A stretch of 64,000 nt of DNA from JAWVFM01 sp963739355 (GCA_963739355.1 CAVUAD010000007.1:682001-746000), one strand, 5' to 3'. Numbered from the stretch's first letter, positions 19,655 to 28,863 are shown. The notes: a model not told the origin generated them from the letters alone. Made by a program: numbers and translations.

Positions 19655-20521
19655 TTGTACCGCAAGCAGGTCAGAAGGCGCCGGGCGGTTCTCGCCTGCC
19701 TGGTCATCGTCTCCCTCGTGCTGCTCTCCAGCACCTTCCACGGCGGCGGCGCGGTTGGCGGCCTCGAGACGAGCGTCTCCGGGGTGCTCAGCCCGCTCGA
19801 GGACGGCGCAAGCCGCGCGCTGAAGCCGGCTCGCGACCTCGTCAACTGGTTCGACGAGACCTTCCAGGCCCGCGGCGAGAATTCGGACCTGCGCGCGGAG
19901 ATCGATCAGCTGCGCTCGAAGCTCACGAAGCAGCAGACCGCCGTGTCCGAGAACCAACAGCTCAAGAAGATGAACGACTTCCGGGACCTGAGCATCTCCG
20001 CGGACTACAAGCCCGTGGTGGCCCGGGTCATCGGCCGCTCGCCGACGGTCTGGTACTCGACCGTGACGGTGGGCGCCGGCAGCGGCGACGGCGTGCGGGT
20101 CAACGACCCGGTCGTGATCGGCAAGGACCTCGTCGGGCGGGTCACCGCCGTGACCGGGGGCAGCGCGGAGGTCACGCTGATCACCGACCACCGCAGCGCG
20201 GTGTCCGCCAAGGCGCTTCCGAACGGGCCCGAGGGCGTCGTCGAGCCGGAGGCCGGCGACCCGAACACCCTGCTGATGGACTTCATCTCCAACGACCGGC
20301 GCGTGCACCAGGGGCAGATCCTGGTGACGGCCGGTTGGTCCGGCGGCGACATCAGCTCCGCGTACCCCTACGGCCTGCAGATCGGCAAGGTCACCCAGGC
20401 GACGCCCTCCACGCAGGACCAGTTCCAGAAGGTCCACGTCCAGGCGTACGCGGACCTGCGCGACCTGAACCTCGTCCAGATCCTCACCGACGGACCGAAG
20501 CGCCCGGGGGTGCCGAAGTGA
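19655..20521 (+). CDS. mreC: rod-shape-determining protein MreC
   Basis: 288 residues from TTG 19655, which has GAGG (19642-19645, overlapping the mreB stop) 9 nt upstream; no ATG or GTG fits. MreC is a bitopic scaffold linking cytoplasmic MreB with periplasmic PBP2. It shows a membrane helix (AVLACLVIVSLVLLSSTF), a coiled coil (SDLRAEIDQLRSKLTKQQTA) and the two-barrel periplasmic domain (VARVIGRSPTVWYSTVTVGAG, VINDPV-like VNDPVVIGKDLVGRVTAV, ILVTAGWSGG). Overlaps mreD by GTGA. Confidence 0.93.
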   Translation: MYRKQVRRRRAVLACLVIVSLVLLSSTFHGGGAVGGLETSVSGVLSPLEDGASRALKPARDLVNWFDETFQARGENSDLRAEIDQLRSKLTKQQTAVSENQQLKKMNDFRDLSISADYKPVVARVIGRSPTVWYSTVTVGAGSGDGVRVNDPVVIGKDLVGRVTAVTGGSAEVTLITDHRSAVSAKALPNGPEGVVEPEAGDPNTLLMDFISNDRRVHQGQILVTAGWSGGDISSAYPYGLQIGKVTQATPSTQDQFQKVHVQAYADLRDLNLVQILTDGPKRPGVPK

Positions 20522-21153
20522 TCGTCACCCGCAGGGTCGCCGCCCGGATCGCGCTCGTCGTCCTCATCGGCGTGCTCGTCCAGGTGTCCTTCTTCTCGTT
20601 CATCAGCTTCTTCGGCGCGACGCCCGACGTCGTGACGGTGCTCGTCGCCTCGATCGGGCTCCTCGGCGGCGCGCTGGTCGGGGCCGTCGTGGGCTTTGCG
20701 GCCGGGCTGCTGCTCGACTCGACCCTTGTCCAGGCGCTCGGCGTCTCGTCCCTGGCGCTGATGACCGCCGGGTATCTCGCGGGCCGCTACCGGGAGACGT
20801 TCCCGGTCGAGGGCAAGCTGCGCCCCGCGCTCGTGATCGGCGGCGCGACCCTGATCGGGACGGCGATCTTCGCGGCGCTCCAGATCATGCTCGGCGTGTC
20901 CACGCAGGTGAGCCTGCTCGTCTTCCGCGAGATCTTCGTCAAGGCGCTGCTCGCGTTCCTCCTCGCGTTCGCCGTGTTCCCCCTGATGCGCCGCGTCTTC
21001 CGCAGCGCCATCGTCGACGATCCGCTTCCCGGGGCCGTCAGCGAGCGGGCGCCCGTCACCGCCACGCAGGCGCCGCCCCGGCGCCGGCGCGCCGGCCGCC
21101 GCCGCCCGGAGGCGCGCAGCCTCTCCCGAGTTGGCGGGAGCCCGGGCAAATGA
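20518..21153 (+). CDS. mreD: rod-shape-determining protein MreD
   Basis: 211 residues; start GTG 20518 overlaps the mreC stop (GTGA). Small polytopic membrane protein of the elongasome, with about five hydrophobic segments: IALVVLIGVLVQVSFFSFI, VVTVLVASIGLLGGALVGAVV, GFAAGLLLDSTLVQALGVSS, ALVIGGATLIGTAIFAALQI and LLAFLLAFAVFPLM. The DSTLVQALGVSSLALMTAGYLAG region resembles the typical MreD core. A basic tail (PPRRRRAGRRRPEARSLSR) follows the last helix and is probably cytoplasmic. Its stop overlaps the PBP2 start (ATGA). Confidence 0.9.
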   Translation: MIVTRRVAARIALVVLIGVLVQVSFFSFISFFGATPDVVTVLVASIGLLGGALVGAVVGFAAGLLLDSTLVQALGVSSLALMTAGYLAGRYRETFPVEGKLRPALVIGGATLIGTAIFAALQIMLGVSTQVSLLVFREIFVKALLAFLLAFAVFPLMRRVFRSAIVDDPLPGAVSERAPVTATQAPPRRRRAGRRRPEARSLSRVGGSPGK

Positions 21154-23189
21154 TGTTCCGCCACTCGGCCCCGGACGATCGGCGCCCGCGCCTGCCGCGC
21201 GCGCTGCCGGCCCAGCTGTCGGTGCGCACCGCGGTGCTCGGCGGCCTGGCGCTGATCATGTTCGCGATCATCGGCTTCCGCCTCTGGTACCTGCAGGTGC
21301 TCTCGGGCGGGCAGTACCAGGCGCAGGCCGAGAACAATCAGGTCCGCGACATCACGGTCCAGGCGCCGCGCGGCAAGATCCTCGCCCGCAACGGCAAGAC
21401 GGTCATGGTCGATAACCGCACCTCGCTGGCGCTTCAGATTCGAAGCATGGAGCTCCCCCCGGCGAAGACACGGGCCCGCGCCAAGGAGCTCCGCTCGCTG
21501 GCGAAGGTCCTCCACATGCCGTACCACAAGCTCCGCAACGAGATCAGGACCGGGACGCGGGACCTCCCCTCGAGCCCCGTGACGATCCGCCGTGACGTCT
21601 CCGACGACCTCGTCTACTACTTCCGGGAGAACCAGAACCGGTTTCCCGGCGTCAGCATCGACCGGGTCTACGTCCGCGACTACCCGCACGAGTCGGAGGC
21701 TGCCCAGGTCCTCGGCTACACGGGTCAGGTCGACGCGCAGGAGCTGAAGTCGCCGCAGTTCCAGGGCGTAACCGCCGGCGACACCGTCGGCAAGGGCGGC
21801 GTCGAGTCGACCTACGACAGCGCCCTGCGCGGCATCAACGGCACCACCCGGGTCCAGGTCGATGCCTCCGGGCAGCCAACGGGCGGAGTCCTCTCCCAGC
21901 GCCCGCCGCGCGCCGGCAACAACCTGCAGCTGACAATCGACCCGAAGGTGCAGGCCGCCGGGGAGAGCGCACTTCGAGGCACCGGCCTTCCCGGCGCGTT
22001 CGTCGCGATGAACGTCAACAACGGCCAGATCCTCGGCCTCGGATCCGCGCCCACCTACGACCCGAGCGCCCTCGCCAAGTCCCGGATCTCACAATCGACC
22101 TACAACACGATCTTCGGCAAGCCCGGCGACGCACTGGCGTCGACCGAGGCGCCGTTCTTCGATCGCGCGATCGCCGCGAACTACCCCGTCGGGTCGACGA
22201 TGAAGCCGATCACGACGATCGCCGGCCTCGACAGCGGCACGATCAGGCCGAACACCGTCATCAACGACACCGGGTCCTTCGACATCGGCGGCGGCGTCGA
22301 CCCACTGCAGAACGCCGGCGGAGCTGCGTACGGGCCGGTGGCCCTCAGCACCGCCCTGACGGTCTCCGACGACTACTACTTCTACGACGTCGGGTACCGG
22401 ATCGACCGGCTCACCGACAACGACACGAAGGTGGGGCCCCTCGAGCGGACCGCGATGAACCTCGGGCTCGGCTCGGACACGGGCATCGACCTGCCGGGTG
22501 AGGAGCCCGGTTTGGTGCCGACGCCGCCGCAGCGCAACAAGCAGTACAAGGAGAACACGTCGCCCAACTCGCCCGGCGGCAGTGCGATCAGGTTGTCCGC
22601 CGGGGAGGTGACCGACCGGCCCTGGTCAGTGGGCGACAGCGTCAACCTCGCGGTCGGGCAGGGCGACCTGCAGGCCGATCCCCTGCAGATGGCCGTCGCC
22701 TACGCGGCGATTGCCAACGGCGGCAACATCGTCCGCCCGCACGTCGGCATGAACATCGTCGACCCGAAGGACGGCCAGGTCGTCCAGAAGATCGATCCCG
22801 CCAACCAGCGGCACGTCGACATCAATCCCGCGTACAGCTCGCTGATCCTGAACGCGCTGCACAACGCCGCGCAGCGCCCCGACGGCACCTCCTACCACGT
22901 GTTCGGCAACTACCCGGTCCCGGTCGCCGGCAAGACCGGGACGGCCCAGCGCGGGATCGGCCAGCAGGACCAGTCGTGGTACGTCGTCATGGCGCCGTAC
23001 CCGGACCCCAAGGTCGTCGTCGCGTTCACGGTCGAGCAGGGCGGGTTCGGGGCCGACACGGCGGCGCCGGCGGCGCAGGACGTCCTGACCGCCTACTTCG
23101 ACCAGCGGATCCCGAACTTCGCAAAGAAGGTCGCAAAGTCCCCAGCGCCCACCACCGGGACGACGACCACGAGCGGTTACGGCCTCTGA
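21150..23189 (+). CDS. mrdA: penicillin-binding protein 2 (elongation transpeptidase)
   Basis: 679 residues. Class B PBP that cross-links peptidoglycan during elongation, working with RodA. One N-terminal membrane helix (TAVLGGLALIMFAIIGFRLW), a dimerisation region beginning APRGKILARNGKTVMVDNR, and the transpeptidase domain. Active-site motifs: SxxK is STMK at 349-352, the second motif is SDD at 406-408 (an Asp at the third place is usual in PBP2-type enzymes) and KTG at 595-597 in VAGKTGTAQ. A Thr/Ser-rich tail ends the protein. Start ATG 21150 overlaps mreD; the stop overlaps rodA. Confidence 0.94.
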   Translation: MMFRHSAPDDRRPRLPRALPAQLSVRTAVLGGLALIMFAIIGFRLWYLQVLSGGQYQAQAENNQVRDITVQAPRGKILARNGKTVMVDNRTSLALQIRSMELPPAKTRARAKELRSLAKVLHMPYHKLRNEIRTGTRDLPSSPVTIRRDVSDDLVYYFRENQNRFPGVSIDRVYVRDYPHESEAAQVLGYTGQVDAQELKSPQFQGVTAGDTVGKGGVESTYDSALRGINGTTRVQVDASGQPTGGVLSQRPPRAGNNLQLTIDPKVQAAGESALRGTGLPGAFVAMNVNNGQILGLGSAPTYDPSALAKSRISQSTYNTIFGKPGDALASTEAPFFDRAIAANYPVGSTMKPITTIAGLDSGTIRPNTVINDTGSFDIGGGVDPLQNAGGAAYGPVALSTALTVSDDYYFYDVGYRIDRLTDNDTKVGPLERTAMNLGLGSDTGIDLPGEEPGLVPTPPQRNKQYKENTSPNSPGGSAIRLSAGEVTDRPWSVGDSVNLAVGQGDLQADPLQMAVAYAAIANGGNIVRPHVGMNIVDPKDGQVVQKIDPANQRHVDINPAYSSLILNALHNAAQRPDGTSYHVFGNYPVPVAGKTGTAQRGIGQQDQSWYVVMAPYPDPKVVVAFTVEQGGFGADTAAPAAQDVLTAYFDQRIPNFAKKVAKSPAPTTGTTTTSGYGL

Positions 23190-24385
23190 TGGAGTCCCAC
23201 GCGCTGCCAAGAACCCTTCGGGCTCGCGAACGCGCGGGCGTCATCGAGCGGATCGGCATCACGCACCTGGACCCGGGGCTGATCGTCGGCGCGCTGGCGC
23301 TCCTGGTCTGCAGCCTCTACACGCTGCACGTGACCACGTCGGCCGACATCCCGCACGACCCCAACTTCTACGTGGTGCGCCAGGCGATCTACGGCGCCGT
23401 CGGCATCGCGTTCATGCTCGCCCTGGCGCGCATCGACTACTCGCGCTTCCGGGAGCTTCGCGTTGGGCTCTACACGGCGATGATCGCCTCGATCCTGATC
23501 GTGTTCGCCGCGGGCACCGCGGCACGAGGCTCGAAGCGGTCGATCGACCTGCCGTTCTTCAGCCTGCAGACGTCGGAGCTGGGCAAGCTGCTCCTGATCC
23601 TGTCGCTGGCGGCGTTCGCGATCGACCAGGGCCGGCGCCTCGGCGAACGCCAGCGCACGGCGCGCATTCTGCTCATGGGGCTCTTCCCCGCGATGCTCGT
23701 CGCCGCCCAGCCGGATCTCGGCACCGCGGGCGTGTACGTGGCCATCACCTTCGCGATCCTCTTCCTCTCCGGGACCCGTTGGACGCACTTTGCGTTCATC
23801 GGGGGGCTCGCAACAGGAGCCGTAACCCTTATCCTCGTAATCGCGCCCGCTGTCGGGCACCCGATCCTTTCGGGCTATCAGCAGGACCGGCTCACGTCGT
23901 TCCTCAGCCCGTCGAGTGATCCCAAGGAGACCAGCTATCAGACACACCAATCGATCATCGCGATTGGGTCGGGGGGCAAGACGGGGCGCGGTAGCGATGC
24001 GACACAAACCGAGAACGGGTTCCTTCCGGAACGCCAGACCGACTTCATCTTCGCCGCTGTCGGCGAGCGGTTCGGCTTCCTCGGCGCCGCGTTCGTACTG
24101 TCCCTTTACGCCCTGCTCATGTGGAGGGCGCTGCGCATCATGACGCTTGCGAAGAACTTCTACGGGAGCCTGATAGCCGGCGGAATCGCCGCGATGCTCA
24201 TGTTCCACGTCTTCGTCAACGTCGGCATCACAATCGGGATCATGCCGGTCACCGGCATCCCGCTGCCGCTGATGAGCTTCGGAGGCTCGTCCATCGTCGT
24301 CACCCTGATGGCGATCGGCCTCCTGCAAAGCGTCTACGTGCAAGCACGCCTTTCACCGAGAGCGGGGCCCTCGCGATACCTGTGA
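23189..24385 (+). CDS. rodA: RodA, SEDS peptidoglycan polymerase
   Basis: 398 residues, about ten membrane helices. SEDS glycosyltransferase that polymerises lipid II with PBP2. Family hallmarks: AAQPDLGTAGVYVAITFAILFLSG (contains the essential Asp-Leu-Gly-Thr), SYQTHQSIIAIGSGG, TDFIFAAVGERFGFLGA and NVGITIGIMPVTGIPLPLMS followed by FGGSS. ATG 23189 overlaps the mrdA stop by one base (TGATG). The cluster mreBCD-mrdA-rodA is then followed by RNase E/G after 51 bp. Confidence 0.95.
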   Translation: MESHALPRTLRARERAGVIERIGITHLDPGLIVGALALLVCSLYTLHVTTSADIPHDPNFYVVRQAIYGAVGIAFMLALARIDYSRFRELRVGLYTAMIASILIVFAAGTAARGSKRSIDLPFFSLQTSELGKLLLILSLAAFAIDQGRRLGERQRTARILLMGLFPAMLVAAQPDLGTAGVYVAITFAILFLSGTRWTHFAFIGGLATGAVTLILVIAPAVGHPILSGYQQDRLTSFLSPSSDPKETSYQTHQSIIAIGSGGKTGRGSDATQTENGFLPERQTDFIFAAVGERFGFLGAAFVLSLYALLMWRALRIMTLAKNFYGSLIAGGIAAMLMFHVFVNVGITIGIMPVTGIPLPLMSFGGSSIVVTLMAIGLLQSVYVQARLSPRAGPSRYL

Positions 24386-24436
24386 GCGGCCCAGGAGGCC
24401 GTTTCACCCGCGAGCTGACCCTCTCGAGGTGAGAAT

Positions 24437-26323
24437 TTGAAAAAGCGAATATTGGTTTCGGTCGACGCCGGAGAGACCCGCGTCGCCGTGCTCGAGCGCA
24501 AGCGTGGCGGCGGCGGCCGCAACGGGTCGCAGGCGGCGAAGTACGCCACCTCCGAGCTCTACATCGAACGCCGGGGATCGAGGTCGATCGTCGGCAACAT
24601 CTACAAGGGCGTTGTCGACAACGTGCTGCCCGGCATGGAGGCGGCCTTCGTCGACATCGGGCTGGAGCGCAACGGCTTCCTGCACGTGGACGAGATCGTC
24701 ACCGAGGACGGCCAGCGGGCCCCGCGCCGCGGGCGCGGCGGCGGCCGGCGGATCGACGAGCTGATCAAGCCCAAGCAGGAGGTCCTGGTCCAGGTGGTCA
24801 AGGACCCCCTGAAGACCAAGGGCGCCAGGCTCTCCATGCAGCTCTCGATTGCGGGCCGCTACCTCGTCTACATGCCGACCGGCGAGGGCGTCGGCGCCAG
24901 CCGACGCCTGCCGGACTCAGAGCGCGACCGCCAGCGCAAGCTGCTGCAGAAGCTGCACTCGAAGGAGTCGGACGGCAAGGGCGGCGTGATCGTCCGCACG
25001 GCTGCCGAGGGCGCGCAGAAGGAGGACTTCGAGCGCGACCTTGCCTACCTGCACCGCCTGCACGAGGTCCTCGAGCGCCGCTCGGAGGACGTCAAGGCCC
25101 CCTCGCTGGTCTTCCAGGAGGCGGACCTCTCCATCCGCGTGCTCCGCGACGTGCTCGGCAAGGAGTTCGAGGGCGCCGTCATCGACGACCCCAAGCAGCA
25201 CCACCGGGTCACGAGCTTCTTCGAGCGCACCGCGCCCGAGCTCGTGGAGCTCGTCGAGCTCTACGAGGACAAGCAGCCGCTGTTCGAGCGCTACGACGTG
25301 GAGAAGGACTTCGACTCGACGCTGACGCGCCGGGTCGACCTGCCCTCGGGCGGCTACCTGATGATCGACTACGCCGAGGCGCTGACCGTCATCGACATCA
25401 ACACGGGCAGCTTCACCGGCCGTGGCAAGGGCCGGCTCGAGGACACCATCACCAAGGTGAACGTCGAGGCGGCCGACGAGGTTGTGCGCCAGCTGCGGCT
25501 GCGCGACATCGGCGGGATCATCGTCATCGACTTCATCGACATGGCGAAGGCACGCAACCGCGACCAGGTCATCAAGACGATGAAGAAGGCGCTCGACGAG
25601 GACAAGACCAAGACCTACGTGGTCGAGGTCTCGCCGCTCGGGCTGGTCGAGATGACCCGCCAGAACGTCACCGACGGCGTCCGGGAGATCCTCACCAAGC
25701 CGTGTCCGACCTGCGAGGGCGAGGGCGTCGTGCGCTCAGAGGAGACGGTCGCGATCGACACGATCCGCCGGCTCCGCGAGCTGGTGGACGAGCGCCCGAA
25801 GGCGGAGGCCTACCTGATCCGGGTGAACCCGAAGGTCGCCGCCAAGCTCGTCGAGGAGGGGAGCGGGCTTGCCGAGCTCGAGGAGTCGAGCGGCAAGCAC
25901 TTCCACTTCGAGGGCGGCGAGGCCCTGCCGCTGGACGCCTACGCGGTGGCCGCCGAGGGCACCCGCACGGAGATCGAGGAGCGCGCCCTGCCGTTCAAGG
26001 CCGGCGAGGAGGTCATGCTTTCGCTCGAGGAGCCGCACATGTACGACCCGGATGCCGCGATCGCGCGCGTCGAGTCCTACATCGTGAGCGTCTCCGGCGC
26101 CGCTCGCTACGTGGGCGAGCGCCACCTGGTGCGGATCGACAGCGTTGCGCGCTCGGCGGCGAGCGGAACGCTCATCGACGTCGAGCCCGCCGAGGACCGT
26201 GGCGCGCACGGCGAGCAGGTAAAATCGCCCGCTTCCAGCCGGCGCCGGCGCGGCCGAGGGGGTGGCCGCGGCCGCTCCAAGACGCAGCAGGCCGCCGGCG
26301 GCGAGACAAGCGACGAGCAATGA
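24437..26323 (+). CDS. rng: ribonuclease E/G
   Basis: 628 residues from TTG 24437, preceded by GAGGTGA at good spacing. Endoribonuclease for rRNA maturation and mRNA decay. An S1-type domain (GNIYKGVVDNVLPGMEAAFVD, GLERNGFLHVDEI) is followed by the catalytic core with the metal-binding Asp residues in LTVIDINTGSF and IIVIDFIDM, and the Zn-link CPTCEGEG. The C terminus carries an additional beta-rich segment (VMLSLEEPHMYDPDAAIARV) and a basic RGG-like tail (RRRRGRGGGRGRSK) that may bind RNA. Its stop overlaps rplU (ATGA). I cannot decide between the names rne and rng. Confidence 0.93.
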   Translation: MKKRILVSVDAGETRVAVLERKRGGGGRNGSQAAKYATSELYIERRGSRSIVGNIYKGVVDNVLPGMEAAFVDIGLERNGFLHVDEIVTEDGQRAPRRGRGGGRRIDELIKPKQEVLVQVVKDPLKTKGARLSMQLSIAGRYLVYMPTGEGVGASRRLPDSERDRQRKLLQKLHSKESDGKGGVIVRTAAEGAQKEDFERDLAYLHRLHEVLERRSEDVKAPSLVFQEADLSIRVLRDVLGKEFEGAVIDDPKQHHRVTSFFERTAPELVELVELYEDKQPLFERYDVEKDFDSTLTRRVDLPSGGYLMIDYAEALTVIDINTGSFTGRGKGRLEDTITKVNVEAADEVVRQLRLRDIGGIIVIDFIDMAKARNRDQVIKTMKKALDEDKTKTYVVEVSPLGLVEMTRQNVTDGVREILTKPCPTCEGEGVVRSEETVAIDTIRRLRELVDERPKAEAYLIRVNPKVAAKLVEEGSGLAELEESSGKHFHFEGGEALPLDAYAVAAEGTRTEIEERALPFKAGEEVMLSLEEPHMYDPDAAIARVESYIVSVSGAARYVGERHLVRIDSVARSAASGTLIDVEPAEDRGAHGEQVKSPASSRRRRGRGGGRGRSKTQQAAGGETSDEQ

Positions 26324-26859
26324 CAGACACCTACGCCATAGTCGAGTCCGGCGGCAAGCAGTACCGCGCGGAGAAGGGGACGACGCTCCTGGTCGACCGG
26401 CTGCCCGACGACGAGGGCGCCAAGGTGACGCTGCGCCCGGTGATGTTCCGGGGCGACGGCGACGTAGTGCTCGACTCCTCCGGGCTCGAGAAGGTCAAGG
26501 TCGAGGCCACCGTGGCGGAGCACCTGCGCGGCGAGAAGATCCGCATCTTCAAGTACAAGCCGAAGAAGGGCTACCGCAAGCGTGCCGGGCACCGCTCCGA
26601 GCTGACCAAGCTCGAGGTGGTCGACGTCAAGCTGCTCACCCGCAAGCCGGCGGCGTCGAAGGAGTCCGCAGGCGGCAGTCCGCCGTCCGCAGAGGCGAAG
26701 CCGAAGCCTGCCGTCAAGAAGCCTCCGGCGAAGAAGCCGGCGGCGAAGAAGCCCGCGGCCAAGAAGCCGGCCGCCCGCAAGCCGGCGACGAAGAAGCCGG
26801 CGGCGAAGAAGCCCGCCACCCGCAAGCCGGCCGCGAAGAAGACCGAGGAGGACTCCTAG
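26320..26859 (+). CDS. rplU: 50S ribosomal protein L21 with long Lys/Ala/Pro tail
   Basis: 179 residues; ordinary L21 has about 103. The L21 domain (YAIVESGGKQYRAEKGTTLL; VEATVAEHLRGEKIRIFKYK; KKGYRKRAGHRSELTKLEV) ends near residue 105. The remaining 74 residues are a low-complexity tail of KKPAAKKPAA-type repeats resembling histone H1 or mycobacterial Lys/Ala-rich tails. The tail is in frame and codon-regular, so it is not a frameshift artefact. ATG 26320 overlaps the RNase stop. L21 binds 23S rRNA; the basic tail would extend RNA contacts or be solvent-exposed. Confidence 0.95.
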   Translation: MTDTYAIVESGGKQYRAEKGTTLLVDRLPDDEGAKVTLRPVMFRGDGDVVLDSSGLEKVKVEATVAEHLRGEKIRIFKYKPKKGYRKRAGHRSELTKLEVVDVKLLTRKPAASKESAGGSPPSAEAKPKPAVKKPPAKKPAAKKPAAKKPAARKPATKKPAAKKPATRKPAAKKTEEDS

Positions 26860-27114
26860 ATGGCGCACAAGAAGGGCCTCGGCTCCAGCCGCAACGGCCG
26901 CGACTCCAATCCGAAGATGCTCGGCGTCAAGGTCTTTGCCGGCGAAACCGTTTCCGGCGGCGAGATCCTGGTCCGCCAGCGCGGGACCCGGTTCCGGCCG
27001 GGCGACGGCACCGGCCTCGGCCGCGACCACACGATCTTCGCCACGCGGCCGGGCGTCGTGCAGTTCACCGCGGGCCACCGCGGCCGCACGATCTCCGTCG
27101 CCGAGCAGGACTAG
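26860..27114 (+). CDS. rpmA: 50S ribosomal protein L27
   Basis: 84 residues beginning MAHKKGLGSSRNGRDSNPKMLGVKVFAG, the conserved N terminus that reaches the peptidyl-transferase centre. GEILVRQRGTRFRPGDGTGLGRDHTIFA completes the family signature. ATG 26860 follows the rplU stop directly, so the two are co-translated. There is no N-terminal extension of the type cleaved in Firmicutes. Confidence 0.97.
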   Translation: MAHKKGLGSSRNGRDSNPKMLGVKVFAGETVSGGEILVRQRGTRFRPGDGTGLGRDHTIFATRPGVVQFTAGHRGRTISVAEQD

Positions 27115-27123
27115 GGCCGGCGC

Positions 27124-27879
27124 GTGGCCGAGCTCTCCGACCACGCTCGCCGCAACCGCGAGTACTGGAACGCAGAGTCGACCGCCTACCAGGAGCTCCA
27201 TGGTGACCACCTGGCGCTCGGCGCGGCGTGGGGGATCTGGCAGATACCCGAGTCTGACCTTCAGGTCCTTGGCGACGTGGAGGGTCTCGACGTCCTCGAG
27301 CTCGGCTGCGGCGCCGCGCAGTGGTCGATCGCGCTTGCCGGGATGGGAGCAAGGGTCGTTGGCTTGGACCTGTCCTCCGAGCAGCTGAGGCACGCGCGCG
27401 CCGCGCAGGAAGCTGCCGGGATCGACTTCCCGCTCGTCGAGGCGAGCGCCGAGTCCGTTCCCCTCGACGACTCCTCGTTCGACGTCGTGTTCTGCGATCA
27501 CGGCGCGTTCAACTTCGCGGACCCGCTGCTGCTGGTTCCCGAGGCGTCGCGCCTCCTGCGTCCCTCCGGCCTGCTCGCGTTCTCGATGGTGAGCCCGATC
27601 CTCGAGCTCTTCTGGGGCACCGACGCGGACGCGCTCGGCACCGAGCTCGTCAACGACTACTTCGGGCTCCGCACGATCGACGACGGCGAGACGACGGACT
27701 TCCAGCTGCCCTACGGCGAGTGGATTCGCCTGTTCCGGGCGAACGGCCTCGAGGTCGAGGATCTGATCGAGCTGCGCCCTCCGGAGGGCGCGACCACAAC
27801 CTACGACACGGCGCCCTACGAGTGGGCGCGCCGCTGGCCCGCCGAGAACATCTGGAAGGCGCGCAAGCCCGCCCGCTGA
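27124..27879 (+). CDS. class I SAM-dependent methyltransferase
   Basis: 251 residues. Rossmann-like SAM-binding motif I is VLELGCGAAQWSIALAGMGA, motif II VVGLDLSSEQL, and the following acidic/aromatic strand DVVFCDHGAFNFADPLLLVPEA matches UbiE/Methyltransf_11 proteins. The N terminus SDHARRNREYWNAESTAYQE is typical of a broad actinobacterial methyltransferase group. The substrate is unknown. GTG 27124 lies 10 nt after rpmA, so it may be the last gene of that operon. Confidence 0.85.
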   Translation: MAELSDHARRNREYWNAESTAYQELHGDHLALGAAWGIWQIPESDLQVLGDVEGLDVLELGCGAAQWSIALAGMGARVVGLDLSSEQLRHARAAQEAAGIDFPLVEASAESVPLDDSSFDVVFCDHGAFNFADPLLLVPEASRLLRPSGLLAFSMVSPILELFWGTDADALGTELVNDYFGLRTIDDGETTDFQLPYGEWIRLFRANGLEVEDLIELRPPEGATTTYDTAPYEWARRWPAENIWKARKPAR

Positions 27880-27910
27880 CGCGGGCCCTCGCCAGACGGC
27901 GCCGCCGCCA

Positions 27911-27916
27911 TAAGGT
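27911..27916 (+). promoter_or_regulatory. -10 box (TAAGGT) of the ECF sigma gene, leaderless
   Basis: TAAGGT ends 6 nt before GTG 27923 and no ribosome-binding site is present. Confidence 0.6.
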
Positions 27917-27922
27917 CTCACC

Positions 27923-28591
27923 GTGGCGGCGACAGCTGATACCGGGCGCGCGGACGAGACCGAGCTGATCGAGGCGCTCAGGCGCGGCGACGGCGAGGCG
28001 TTCGCGAAGCTCGTCGACGAGCTCTCGCCCGGCCTCCTGCGCCTCGCCCGCGCCCACGTCCCGAGCCGGGCGGTTGCCGAGGAGGTCGTGCAGGACACGT
28101 GGCTCGGCGTCATCAACGGCATCGACCGCTTCGAGGGCCGCTCGTCGCTGCGCACCTGGATCTACCGGATCCTGCTGAACAACGCCCGCAGCCGCGGTGT
28201 CCGCGAGAAGCGCACGCTGCCGTTCTCTTCCTTTCGCCGGCGTGCGGAGGAGGGCTCGAATCAGGACATCGGGCTCGACGCGGACCGCTTCCAGGGGCGC
28301 CGCGGTGAGGCGCCCGGGAGCTGGGCTCGTCCGCCGGTTGAGTGGGAGTCCCCCGAGGAACGCCTCGCGAGCGACGAGGCGCGGGACGTGCTGCTGAAGG
28401 CCATCGCCGGCCTGCCGCCTCGGCAGCGCGAGGTCATCACCATGCGCGACATCCAGGGACTGTCCTCCGCGGAGGTGCGTAATGCACTCGAGGTCTCGGA
28501 GACCAATCAGCGGGTGCTCCTGCACCGCGCCCGCTCCAAGGTGAGGGCGGCGCTCGAGGAGTACTTCGAGTCGGAGAACGCAGTGGCATGA
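27923..28591 (+). CDS. ECF-type RNA polymerase sigma factor
   Basis: 222 residues. Sigma-2 region: LLRLARAHVPSRAVAEEVVQ then DTWLGVINGIDRFEGRSSLRTWIYRILLNNARSR. Sigma-4 region: LPPRQREVITMRDIQGLSSAEVRNALEVSETNQRVLLHRARSKV, a helix-turn-helix for the -35 element. About 55 residues separate the two, longer than in minimal ECF factors, and contain a Trp/Pro-rich stretch (GSWARPPVEWESPEE). It overlaps the zinc anti-sigma gene (ATGA), so activity is probably held by that partner. Regulon and signal unknown. Confidence 0.92.
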   Translation: MAATADTGRADETELIEALRRGDGEAFAKLVDELSPGLLRLARAHVPSRAVAEEVVQDTWLGVINGIDRFEGRSSLRTWIYRILLNNARSRGVREKRTLPFSSFRRRAEEGSNQDIGLDADRFQGRRGEAPGSWARPPVEWESPEERLASDEARDVLLKAIAGLPPRQREVITMRDIQGLSSAEVRNALEVSETNQRVLLHRARSKVRAALEEYFESENAVA

Positions 28592-28851
28592 GCGCAAACG
28601 CACAACAGATCACGTGCCGGGAGCTGGTCCAGGTGGTCACCGACTACCTGGAGAGCCAGATCACGGCTGTCGAGCGGCACGTAATCGAGGTCCACCTCGG
28701 CGACTGCCCGGGGTGCGACGAGTACGTTCGGCAGATGCGGCTGACGATCGCCGGGCTTCAGGGCCTCGCCGATGACGCGGTGATGTTCCCGAAGACGCGC
28801 GACCAGGTCCTCGCGGCGTTCGCGGAGCTCCGGCCGCCAACCGTTTCGTAG
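28588..28851 (+). CDS. zinc-binding anti-sigma factor (zf-HC2)
   Basis: 87 residues, soluble. Cys10, and His36-x3-Cys40-x2-Cys43 (HLGDCPGC) form the ZAS zinc motif of anti-sigma proteins such as RsrA. No membrane helix follows, so it would sense a cytoplasmic signal. ATG 28588 overlaps the sigma stop (ATGA), giving near equimolar synthesis with its target. Family knowledge: Cys oxidation or zinc loss can release the sigma factor; whether this one is redox-sensitive is not shown. Confidence 0.88.
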   Translation: MSANAQQITCRELVQVVTDYLESQITAVERHVIEVHLGDCPGCDEYVRQMRLTIAGLQGLADDAVMFPKTRDQVLAAFAELRPPTVS

Positions 28852-28863
28852 CCCCCAACGGGC

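Noticed and set aside
21150..23189. SDD instead of SxN in PBP2 as evidence of inactivity
   Set aside because: An acidic residue at the third position is common in PBP2-type enzymes, and the other motifs are intact.
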